Below are positions 1-6,127 of a stretch of 6,127 nucleotides of DNA, in pieces. How positions within the stretch are numbered: the first letter of the stretch is position 1; each line of letters starts with the position of its first letter. This DNA is from Alphaproteobacteria bacterium (GTDB taxonomy: Bacteria > Pseudomonadota > Alphaproteobacteria > Micavibrionales > Micavibrionaceae). The position numbers and the translations under genes were made by a program. Under the pieces are notes generated by a model. That model was not told the DNA's origin, made no database searches, and saw only the letters and a list, made by a program, of their open reading frames with translations. The stretch spans positions 1 to 6,127 of the forward strand of contig JAUILO010000139.1 of NCBI GenBank assembly GCA_030432775.1. Direction: 5' to 3'.

Positions 1-41
1 TTGCCTTTGTTGTCTATTTGGTGATATGACCTTAGATAGAT

Positions 42-61
42 GGTATTAGCATGCTAATACC
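42..61. repeat. Perfect 20-bp palindrome upstream of the tRNA gene
   Basis: The sequence GGTATTAGCATGCTAATACC is its own reverse complement over all 20 bases and ends 7 bases before the first base of the tRNA. It has no T-run on either side, so it does not look like an intrinsic terminator. It could be a binding site for a dimeric regulator, or, if transcription starts further left, a hairpin in the 5' leader of the tRNA precursor removed by RNase P. Weak -35-like matches (TTGCCT at 1-6, TTGTCT at 10-15) lie upstream, but no convincing -10 goes with them. The palindrome is seen directly; any role is inference. Confidence 0.6.
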
Positions 62-68
62 TATATAA

Positions 69-145
69 GGGCCTGTAGCTCAGTTGGTTAGAGCAGTCCG
101 CTCATAACGGATTGGTCGCTGGTTCAAATCCGGCCGGGCCCACCA
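69..145 (+). tRNA. tRNA with CAU anticodon, most likely tRNA-Ile2 (lysidine type)
   Basis: The 77-nt gene folds into a complete cloverleaf. The acceptor arm pairs 69-75 with 135-141, the D stem pairs 78-81 with 91-94, the anticodon stem pairs 96-100 with 108-112 (one G-U pair), and the T stem pairs 118-122 with 130-134 around a TTCAAAT loop. The discriminator is A142 and the CCA end is encoded (143-145). The anticodon loop CTCATAA places CAT at 103-105. A CAU anticodon is shared by initiator Met, elongator Met and the minor Ile tRNA that reads AUA after TilS converts C34 to lysidine. The C32 in the loop, and the variable loop and T arm (TGGTC then GCTGG), resemble the E. coli ileX type rather than elongator Met. 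The paired first base pair (G-C) argues against initiator Met. No clear terminator follows it. Confidence 0.93.
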
Positions 146-238
146 TTATCTTTCTGCTATTTCCCATCCTTCCCTTAAAAAGCATGATCAGTTTCCATTC
201 ATTTGGGGCAATTCTAGTGCATATGACAAAGATATTCC

Positions 239-268
239 TTGTCAGAGATTGGCCGTGTGTCCTATAGT
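239..268 (+). promoter_or_regulatory. Candidate sigma70-type promoter for glgX
   Basis: TTGTCA at 239-244 matches the -35 consensus at five of six positions. TATAGT at 263-268 matches the -10 consensus at five of six, with an 18-base spacer. Transcription would start near 275 and give a 5' leader of about 70 bases that is very AT-rich. Other TATAAA-like strings at 283-288 and 309-314 lack a matching -35. The rest of 146-344 shows no gene, repeat or clear terminator for the tRNA transcript. This is a motif match only. Confidence 0.45.
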
Positions 269-334
269 TCTGGTAATAAAGTTATAAAAATAATGAATAA
301 ATAATAACTATAAAATAAGAACGACAAGTTGAGC

Positions 335-340
335 AGAGGT
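335..340 (+). promoter_or_regulatory. Ribosome binding site of glgX
   Basis: AGAGGT lies 4 bases before the ATG at 345, a short but usable Shine-Dalgarno spacing. It supports that ATG as the start, as does the good fit of the N-terminal residues to the beginning of the CBM48 domain of GlgX proteins. Confidence 0.6.
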
Positions 341-344
341 AAGA

Positions 345-2375
345 ATGCAAAACCGGCACAAGATCGGTGCGCATGTGGAAGAGGAAGGCGTGCGCTTTGC
401 CGTCTATTCCGAACATGCGGACAAAATTGAATTATGCCTTTTCGATGAAACAGGCCTGAACCAAATCCGTACAATTGATCTCACCCGTGGTGAAGATAAT
501 ATATGGCATGGCTTTGTGCCTGATATTGGCGCAGGCCAGCTTTATGGCTATCGCGCTCATGGTGAATATCAGCCCGCGCAAGGCAAGTGGTTTGATCCTT
601 CCAATATTTTACTCGATCCCTATGCCTATGATGTGTTGCAAACCAGTGATGATCAGGGAGAGCGTATTATTCGCGGACGTGTAGCCGACACAGCGTATGA
701 TTGGGGGAACGATCAAGCACCTAATACGCCTTGGGAACAGACGATTTTCTACGAAATTCATGCCAAGGGTTTTACCAAGTTGCATCCGGATGTGCCGGAG
801 GAAACCAAGGGGACAATAGCCGGTCTGGCTGATCCTGTGATTATCAAACATTTAAAAGAGCTTGGCGTTACATCTGTAGAATTACTCCCGGTGCATAGTT
901 TTCTGGATGAGGATCATTTAAAGGAAAAAGGCCGCAGCAATTATTGGGGCTATAACACGATAGGTTTCTTTGCACCGCATGCCGGATATCTTGCAACAGG
1001 CACGATTGATGAATTTAAGGACGTGGTCAAAGCATATCACGAAGCCGGACTAGAGGTTATTTTAGACGTGGTTTATAACCACACAGCCGAAGGGGGTGCA
1101 GATGGCCCTGTTGTATCATTCAGGGGGCTAGATAATGAAGCCTATTACCGATTATATGATAAAGACGGCGAGAAAAAATACGTCAATGAAACGGGCTGCG
1201 GGAATACTGTAAACATCACCAATCCGGCCGTGACCAATATGGTGGTTGATTCTTTGCGTTACTGGGTTGATGAGTTTCATATTGACGGGTTCCGGTTTGA
1301 TCTGGCCTCAAGCCTTGCCCGTAACCCTGAAAAATTCAGTCAGGAAAGTGCATTTTTAGAGGCGGTAAAGAATGATCCGGTTCTATCAAATGTGAAACTG
1401 GTGGCAGAACCGTGGGATGTAGGTCCTGACGGTTATCAGGTCGGGGCGTTCCCCGCGCCGTGGCGCGAATGGAATGATAAATATCGCGATCATCTGCGTA
1501 GTTACTGGCGCTCAGACGCGGGTTCGGTGAAAAATATGGCCAAACGTATTGCCGGTTCGAGCGATAAATTCGGTGACCCCAGCCGCGGCGCACATGCCAG
1601 TGTTAACCATATTGCCGTTCATGACGGATTTAATTTGAATGATTTGGTGAGTTATAACGATAAACACAACGAAGCCAATGGCGAAGAAAACCGTGATGGT
1701 CACAGTCACAATTTCAGCGCAAATAACGGCTATGAAGGCAAGACGGATGATCCGCATATTAACGAGATCAGGTTACGCCAGAAAAAGAATATGCTCGCTT
1801 CGCTATTTATGTCGCAAGGTGTGCCGTTATTGCTTGGCGGGGATGAATTTGGCAATACCCAGAACGGTAACAATAATGCCTACTGTCAGGATAATGAAAT
1901 TGGCTGGATCAATTGGGATAATATTGATGCTGATGGTAAAGAGCTGCTTGAATTTACCAAAAAGATTATCGCATTCCGAAAAGAAAATCCGGTTTTCACA
2001 TATGCAAGTCATTTGCACGGTTTGTTAAAAGATGATGACGGCGTGCCGAGTATCGATTGGTATAACGCAGACGGACGTAAATATAACTGGGATGATGCAT
2101 ATGATAAATGCTTTGCCGTGATGTTTAATAACGCAGCACTTCCCGAAGAATGCAATGCTGCGGCGAATAAAGATCGCCTGTTCGTTATCTTTAATTCGTC
2201 TTCATATGATGTCGATTTTGAACTTCCCGCCCTTGCTGGTGGATCTGGTTGGACGAAAAAATTTGATACGAGCAAGAATGTAGATCAAACAGACAAAAGT
2301 GCCCATGATGCCGGATCGCGGTATAAAGCCCCGCCAAAATCACTCACAATATTTACCCAAAAACCAGGCTCGTGA
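345..2375 (+). CDS. glgX: Glycogen debranching enzyme GlgX (GH13 alpha-1,6-glucosidase)
   Basis: The 676-residue cytoplasmic enzyme belongs to the GlgX/isoamylase group of GH13, whose members hydrolyse alpha-1,6 branch points in phosphorylase-limit glycogen and release short malto-oligosaccharides. Residues about 5-95 form the N-terminal CBM48-like beta-sandwich. The (beta/alpha)8 barrel follows with the four GH13 motifs: DVVYNH (241-246), GFRFD with the nucleophile Asp319, AEPWD with the acid/base Glu355, and HDGF with the transition-state Asp427. Other family signatures are NYWGYNT (199-205), SLRYW (303-307), the KHNEANGEENRDG stretch (440-452) and GGDE..NTQ.GNNNAYCQDNE (498-518). Residues about 590-676 are the C-terminal beta domain. 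The length is close to the E. coli protein (657). The gene appears intact, with no frameshift. No other glycogen gene (glgA, glgB, glgC, glgP) is within the window, and the gene seems to be transcribed alone. The specific isoamylase-type activity is inferred from family membership. Confidence 0.96.
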   Translation: MQNRHKIGAHVEEEGVRFAVYSEHADKIELCLFDETGLNQIRTIDLTRGEDNIWHGFVPDIGAGQLYGYRAHGEYQPAQGKWFDPSNILLDPYAYDVLQTSDDQGERIIRGRVADTAYDWGNDQAPNTPWEQTIFYEIHAKGFTKLHPDVPEETKGTIAGLADPVIIKHLKELGVTSVELLPVHSFLDEDHLKEKGRSNYWGYNTIGFFAPHAGYLATGTIDEFKDVVKAYHEAGLEVILDVVYNHTAEGGADGPVVSFRGLDNEAYYRLYDKDGEKKYVNETGCGNTVNITNPAVTNMVVDSLRYWVDEFHIDGFRFDLASSLARNPEKFSQESAFLEAVKNDPVLSNVKLVAEPWDVGPDGYQVGAFPAPWREWNDKYRDHLRSYWRSDAGSVKNMAKRIAGSSDKFGDPSRGAHASVNHIAVHDGFNLNDLVSYNDKHNEANGEENRDGHSHNFSANNGYEGKTDDPHINEIRLRQKKNMLASLFMSQGVPLLLGGDEFGNTQNGNNNAYCQDNEIGWINWDNIDADGKELLEFTKKIIAFRKENPVFTYASHLHGLLKDDDGVPSIDWYNADGRKYNWDDAYDKCFAVMFNNAALPEECNAAANKDRLFVIFNSSSYDVDFELPALAGGSGWTKKFDTSKNVDQTDKSAHDAGSRYKAPPKSLTIFTQKPGS

Positions 2376-2398
2376 ATATAGTTTTATAGGAGCCAAGA

Positions 2399-2433
2399 AG
2401 AAAGCACTCACTGAATAATCAGGAGTGCTTTCT
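2399..2433. terminator. Hairpin between convergent genes, probable bidirectional terminator
   Basis: AGAAAGCACTC (2399-2409) pairs perfectly with GAGTGCTTTCT (2423-2433). Inside, CTGA (2411-2414) pairs with TCAG (2419-2422) around an ATAA loop, leaving a single bulged A at 2410. The hairpin lies 23 bases after the glgX stop and 40 bases beyond the stop of the leftward Clp-like gene. Read leftward, the GC-rich core is followed by TTTCTTCTT, a fair U-tract. Read rightward it is followed by TTTCTGCTCG, which is weaker. It therefore probably terminates the Clp-like transcript well and glgX less well. Confidence 0.75.
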
Positions 2434-2473
2434 GCTCGTAAACTGTATTTTACTGAAAAACGGCTGTTCTTGC

Positions 2474-5400
2474 TTAGCGTTTCAGAACAAATTGCGGAGT
2501 TCCGACTTTAATGACTTTTTGTGCGTCTTCGTCGTTACCTTCGATTTTGACCGTAACGTCTTTATCAGCCGGTTTTGCCGCAGCAATGCCTTTGGACGAA
2601 CTTGTCCAGACCATGCGTAATTTTGATGCGTCTTCAAGTTCTTCATCTTCTTTTTCAAGCAAGAAATCGGCCAGCGGATCTTCAACGATGGCTTTCCATG
2701 CCTGTTCCAGTGGACGGGCACCAAAACGAACATCATAACCTTGCTTGGCAGCAGAGTTTCTAAATTCGTTCGAAAGTTCGAAATCCAGACCGTATTCGGC
2801 TTTCATCTGTGATTTTGTTCCTGCTTCTTGAACAGAAACAAGCTTTTTAATCACATCAGGACTTAAAGAGTTGAAGTATACAACGCCATCAAGCCTGCCC
2901 AGAAATTCAGGTGGGAAGAATGTTTCGACAGCTTGTTTGTATATTGGCAGCGCCATGGCTTGCCATGCTTCGTAATCTTCAACCGGATCAAGGCCAAGCT
3001 CTTCGCCACGCTCACGCACGGCTTTGGCACCAAGGTTTGATGTCATGATGTTGATTGTATCACGCATGTTGCCCTTAATACCGCGGCCATCTGTGACAAT
3101 GCCGTCTGATAGTGGTGCAAGCAGCGAGTTAAACACATCAGGGTGTGCTTTTTCAACTTCGTCATAAAGGTAAACGGCAAAAGGCTTTGCGCGCACAGCT
3201 TTCACAAGCCCGCCACCTTCTTCGTAACCTACATAACCAGGAGGTGAACCAATAAAGCGGCTAACAGATTGTTTTTCTTGATATTCGGACATATCGAAAC
3301 GAACAAGAAATTCTTCTTCATCACCCATAAGGAATTCAGCCAGCGCCTTGGTCAGCTCAGTTTTACCAACGCCGGTCGGGCCAACGAACAGGAAGTTACC
3401 AATCGGACGACCTTTGCTTTTACGTGTTTTCGCTTTTGCACGTTTTAAGGCACCGGACACCATATCAATGGCTTCATCCTGACCCAGAACACGTTCACCA
3501 AGATTCTTACCAATCTCGCGGTAACGCTGTTTTTCACTTTGTGATAAAAACTCGTATGGAATATTTGTTTTATCACTTACGGCTTGTAGAACATGCTCGC
3601 GCTTTAGTTCTTTTTCACCGGCTTTTCGTGATCTGGCGCAAGACTCATCAAGTAAATCGATGGCTTTATCCGGATGGTTGACCGTATGAATGTAACGTCC
3701 GGCAAGCTTTGTGACTTCTGATATCATATCATCACTAATGGCGACATGATGGTGCTTCTCGTATGACTCTTTAAGCCCTGCTAAAATTTCGGCTGCTTGT
3801 TCATCAGTTGGTATTTTCACAAATACAGGTTGCATACGGCGCGCAAAAGCCGGATCGGTTTCGATTTGTGTTCTGTACTCATCTTCCGTTGTTGTTGAAA
3901 TCAGGAAGATATCACCATTGGTAAGATATGGTTTGATCATGCCCTGGAAACCGTTCGGATCACCGGAATGCGTACCGGCGTTTTTTGCTACGGCAAGTTC
4001 GTCAATGCCAAGAAGAATAGGCGGGTATTTGCCTGACGCATTGCGCTCAGCCACACCTTTAATGATAGGCAGGATACGGGATTCAAACATGCCTTTATAT
4101 GGCGAGTCATCCATTTGTGCGAGATCAAGCATCAATAGACGTGCGCCGATCAGGTCTTCGTGCAACGTACCTGCAACAATCGCGTTTGAAAGGCCTTCAA
4201 GGACTTTGGATTTACCGGTACCCGGCTCGCCGATAATTGTCGGGTTTTTCTTGCCGCGTTTTAGCAAAATTGTCGTCATCGTATCAAGGACTTCGTCCTG
4301 ACCAATCATCGGATCAAACTTGCCGTCTTTGGCCATTTGTGTGTAATCCTGACAATATGTGCCGATTAACTCGTCCAGCTCTTGCTGGTGAACTTTAAAG
4401 CCGTGTTCTTCTTCGGCTTTGTTTTCTTCGCTGTCTTTAGGGTATTTTTCAATCCACTGGCCAACCATATCTTCGGTTAGACCAGCTTTTTCCATAGCTT
4501 CGGCCAGAGCAGGGTTGTCATTATATGCAAATAAAAGCATATCTGCGGCTCTGAAATGAGCTTTGTATTCGGTATCAAGCGCGGATGCGTATTCCTTAAT
4601 ATCATCAGGGACAGTCGGATGAACACTGAAGCGGCCTTTTGGTTTTGTATCCATCGAAACGGAATGCTCTTTAAAGGCTTGTTCGAATTTTGACAAATCT
4701 TCAATACCAAGGCGTGTCAGGTGTTTTTGAACATCATTATCAGCCAGCAGTCCTAGAACAATATGTCTTGGTGTCATTTCGATCGCGTTGAGCGCGTATG
4801 TCTGGCTCAAGCCATTCAGCATGACGCGTTGTACTGCACGGCTCGGCAGGTGAGATTCAAGAATGTCTTCCGCGTCCGCATCTGTAGTGCGCATGCCGTT
4901 TCGTAGCAACAGGTTTTTATACACTTCACTCGATTTCACCATAAGCTCTTCAATGACATTGACTGGAGATGGTGGAATGGCAGGGTGTGCCTGAATTGTT
5001 TCAAGCTCGGCAGCGGCATCAATATCGTCACTTATGTCTGATGATACATCGTGACCTGCTCCCATCATAAGTTCCTGGAAAAAAGCCTGTGCAAATTGAG
5101 CCTGAATCATCTGTGCCGCTTGTTTGTCGGCGCCGCCACTGACCAGACGGAACATTTGTCCGAATGTTGTACTTGCGACAGTTTTAATGATCTTCTCTTT
5201 CAAGGCTTCTTTGGCAGGGTCGAATTGCTTGTTTTTGCTTTGCTCACTTAGTTCCAGTTTTAGCGCGATAAAACTGGCCAGCTGTTCGGTTGCGTTATAC
5301 ATTTCCGATGCATAGCCAGTAAAATCTCTATTTGAGTTATCCGGCTTGCCTTCTAATGATTGTGCTTTGATTGTTTCAAGTAAATCGGCAAGTTCCAAAA

Positions 5401-6007
5401 TGGCGTTTTCATGTTGGTCAGATATGCCCGAACCGAGTACGTTTTCAGCCAGACGAATGATTTGGGTAATGACCTCGCTTTGCGGTCTGCCGTAAACGGC
5501 TTGATAGATAGATGGAGATTCTTGTGCGTCGTATTCTTCTTCTGTTTGCTGGGCAGGGTCGATTGTTTTGAGTTTTTCAAGTATGCTTCTAAGCTCTGTG
5601 GCTTCTTCTTCGGACAATGCTTCATTTTGTTTTGTCTGGATAATTTCAACAAGCTGAGCCGCCAGATCCTCCGTTGTGTCTTCGACCGGCTCAAGAGATG
5701 CAAGTTGCATATAGTTTTGAAGGTCTTGAATAATCTCCGAGGTGGCTTCCTGAATTTGCTGCGGGTTCGCGCCAAAATTATTGATGAAACCTTGTTGTTT
5801 GAATTTCTCTATATAATGTAGCTCTGTTTTAAAGCCATAAGGATCAAGACCTCTGGACGATAAAACATTGGATGTTTCCTGTGTGTCGATTGCCGATGCC
5901 CATACATCTGACCATCCGGCGTGTTTTGCCCCCCGGCTGAAGGCACTTTCTTTCGCGCGGTCAAGCAAGTCTTGGAAATACATACGTTCTTGGTTTTGTG
6001 AAGCCAT
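2474..6007 (-). CDS. Large ClpA-like Hsp100 AAA+ unfoldase with extended N-terminus
   Basis: The 1177-residue protein has two AAA+ modules typical of Clp/Hsp100 ATPases, which form hexameric rings and thread proteins through a central pore in the cytoplasm. D1 (about 562-800) shows Walker A GEPGTGKS (593-600), pore loop YKG (637-639), Walker B Asp669-Glu670, a sensor-1 region STTT (704-707), arginines 723-724 and HPDKAIDLLDE (778-788). D2 (about 835-1115) shows Walker A GPTGVGKT (876-883), pore loop GYVG (924-927), Walker B Asp949-Glu950, sensor-1 Asn991, Arg1038 in FLGRLD and sensor-2 GARPL (1096-1100). Only about 35 residues join D1 and D2, so there is no ClpB/ClpC middle domain. Clp_N-like half-repeats are visible at about 389-448 and 466-522, and a further one at about 9-68. 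Between them lie about 320 acidic, Gln/Glu-rich, probably helical residues. ClpA is about 758 residues and ClpB about 857, so this protein is unusually long. No signal peptide or membrane segment is visible. It could be a ClpP partner or a stand-alone remodeller. The start is backed by AGGG at 6017-6020 and an upstream promoter match. Confidence 0.93.
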   Translation of the reverse strand: MASQNQERMYFQDLLDRAKESAFSRGAKHAGWSDVWASAIDTQETSNVLSSRGLDPYGFKTELHYIEKFKQQGFINNFGANPQQIQEATSEIIQDLQNYMQLASLEPVEDTTEDLAAQLVEIIQTKQNEALSEEEATELRSILEKLKTIDPAQQTEEEYDAQESPSIYQAVYGRPQSEVITQIIRLAENVLGSGISDQHENAILELADLLETIKAQSLEGKPDNSNRDFTGYASEMYNATEQLASFIALKLELSEQSKNKQFDPAKEALKEKIIKTVASTTFGQMFRLVSGGADKQAAQMIQAQFAQAFFQELMMGAGHDVSSDISDDIDAAAELETIQAHPAIPPSPVNVIEELMVKSSEVYKNLLLRNGMRTTDADAEDILESHLPSRAVQRVMLNGLSQTYALNAIEMTPRHIVLGLLADNDVQKHLTRLGIEDLSKFEQAFKEHSVSMDTKPKGRFSVHPTVPDDIKEYASALDTEYKAHFRAADMLLFAYNDNPALAEAMEKAGLTEDMVGQWIEKYPKDSEENKAEEEHGFKVHQQELDELIGTYCQDYTQMAKDGKFDPMIGQDEVLDTMTTILLKRGKKNPTIIGEPGTGKSKVLEGLSNAIVAGTLHEDLIGARLLMLDLAQMDDSPYKGMFESRILPIIKGVAERNASGKYPPILLGIDELAVAKNAGTHSGDPNGFQGMIKPYLTNGDIFLISTTTEDEYRTQIETDPAFARRMQPVFVKIPTDEQAAEILAGLKESYEKHHHVAISDDMISEVTKLAGRYIHTVNHPDKAIDLLDESCARSRKAGEKELKREHVLQAVSDKTNIPYEFLSQSEKQRYREIGKNLGERVLGQDEAIDMVSGALKRAKAKTRKSKGRPIGNFLFVGPTGVGKTELTKALAEFLMGDEEEFLVRFDMSEYQEKQSVSRFIGSPPGYVGYEEGGGLVKAVRAKPFAVYLYDEVEKAHPDVFNSLLAPLSDGIVTDGRGIKGNMRDTINIMTSNLGAKAVRERGEELGLDPVEDYEAWQAMALPIYKQAVETFFPPEFLGRLDGVVYFNSLSPDVIKKLVSVQEAGTKSQMKAEYGLDFELSNEFRNSAAKQGYDVRFGARPLEQAWKAIVEDPLADFLLEKEDEELEDASKLRMVWTSSSKGIAAAKPADKDVTVKIEGNDEDAQKVIKVGTPQFVLKR

Positions 6008-6016
6008 TTTTTACAT

Positions 6017-6020
6017 CCCT
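6017..6020 (-). promoter_or_regulatory. Weak ribosome binding site of the Clp-like gene
   Basis: On the minus strand AGGG precedes the ATG (6005-6007) with a 9-base spacer. It is a short Shine-Dalgarno match at acceptable spacing, and it supports this start. No stronger candidate is seen upstream, and a TAA lies in frame 6 bases before the ATG (6011-6013), so the reading frame cannot extend further 5'. Confidence 0.5.
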
Positions 6021-6059
6021 GTTTAGCTGTATTTTTTTATTATTGTTAAGATTTGGTGC

Positions 6060-6088
6060 ATTACACAATATTATGAAATGTATGGCAA
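6060..6088 (-). promoter_or_regulatory. Candidate sigma70-type promoter for the Clp-like gene
   Basis: On the minus strand TTGCCA (6083-6088) matches the -35 consensus at five of six positions. TGTAAT (6060-6065) matches the -10 consensus at five of six, with an ideal 17-base spacer. Transcription would begin near 6053 and give a leader of about 45 bases. The pattern suggests housekeeping transcription. I see no clear heat-shock sigma32-type -35/-10 pair, although chaperone-like Clp genes often have one. This is a motif match only. Confidence 0.55.
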
Positions 6089-6127
6089 GCGTTATATGGA
6101 AATTTGTTTAAAAAAATTATTTATAAA

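Noticed and set aside
121..145. The 3' end of the tRNA as an integration site for a genomic island.
   Set aside because: No second copy of the tRNA 3' segment was found in the window, and there is no integrase or other mobility gene nearby.
3918..4301. A 127-codon plus-strand open frame opposite the D1 ATPase region.
   Set aside because: It is antisense to conserved AAA+ coding sequence, with no ribosome binding site that I can see and no recognisable protein family, so it is taken as a shadow.
5353..5821. Overlapping open frames of 136-140 codons on both strands within the N-terminal part of the Clp-like gene.
   Set aside because: They lie wholly inside the long coding frame, show no recognisable domain, and the cysteine/phenylalanine-rich or lysine-rich translations look like frame shadows.
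2474..6007. Assignment of the large gene as ClpV of a type VI secretion system.
   Set aside because: FLGR in place of the usual FxNR recalls ClpV, but no tss genes are nearby, D2 otherwise fits the ClpA/ClpC pattern, and the loop of ClpP-docking type is not expected in ClpV.
2474..6007. Assignment as a ClpB disaggregase.
   Set aside because: Only about 35 residues separate D1 and D2, so the long coiled-coil middle domain that defines ClpB is absent.
6005..6016. A start-stop element (ATG TAA) in frame just before the start codon of the Clp-like gene.
   Set aside because: The upstream ATG directly abuts the AGGG motif and has no Shine-Dalgarno at usable spacing, so it is probably a chance ATG and not a regulatory start-stop unit.

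Overview
The window looks like bacterial chromosome, probably from a proteobacterium. An alphaproteobacterium is my best guess, inferred from the form of the tRNA (CCA encoded in the gene) and the general look of the proteins. I could not test this against a database. Base composition is moderate, with AT-rich intergenic stretches and fairly GC-balanced coding sequence. There are no insertion sequences, integrases, CRISPR repeats or phage genes.

Layout: positions 1-68 are non-coding and hold a perfect 20-bp palindrome just upstream of a tRNA. A tRNA gene with a CAU anticodon, most likely the lysidine-type isoleucine tRNA, fills 69-145. Positions 146-344 are an AT-rich intergenic stretch with a plausible sigma70-type promoter. 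A complete glycogen debranching enzyme gene (glgX, GH13) runs rightward from 345 to 2375. A 98-bp gap with a strong hairpin separates it from a second large gene, which runs leftward (2474-6007). The hairpin probably serves as a shared terminator for the two convergent genes. The leftward gene starts just inside the right edge of the window and has a good promoter match upstream (6060-6088).

The leftward gene is the most interesting item. It encodes a 1177-residue Hsp100/Clp-type unfoldase with two AAA+ modules and intact Walker motifs, pore-loop tyrosines and arginine-finger regions. It lacks the ClpB/ClpC middle coiled-coil domain, so its core is ClpA-like, but it is about 400 residues longer than ClpA. 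The extra length is mostly an N-terminal extension. This begins with a single Clp_N-like half-repeat, continues with about 320 residues of acidic, Gln/Glu-rich helical sequence, and only then reaches the usual pair of Clp_N-like half-repeats next to the first AAA+ ring. A Leu-Gly-Leu tripeptide lies where ClpA and ClpC carry the ClpP-docking IGL/VGF loop, so a link to the ClpP peptidase is possible but unproven.

The two proteins have no obvious shared pathway: one trims glycogen branches and the other unfolds proteins. They are convergent and separately promoted, so their adjacency does not by itself suggest a joint function. I do not see a multi-gene system in this window; the novelty, if any, is the architecture of the Clp-like protein.
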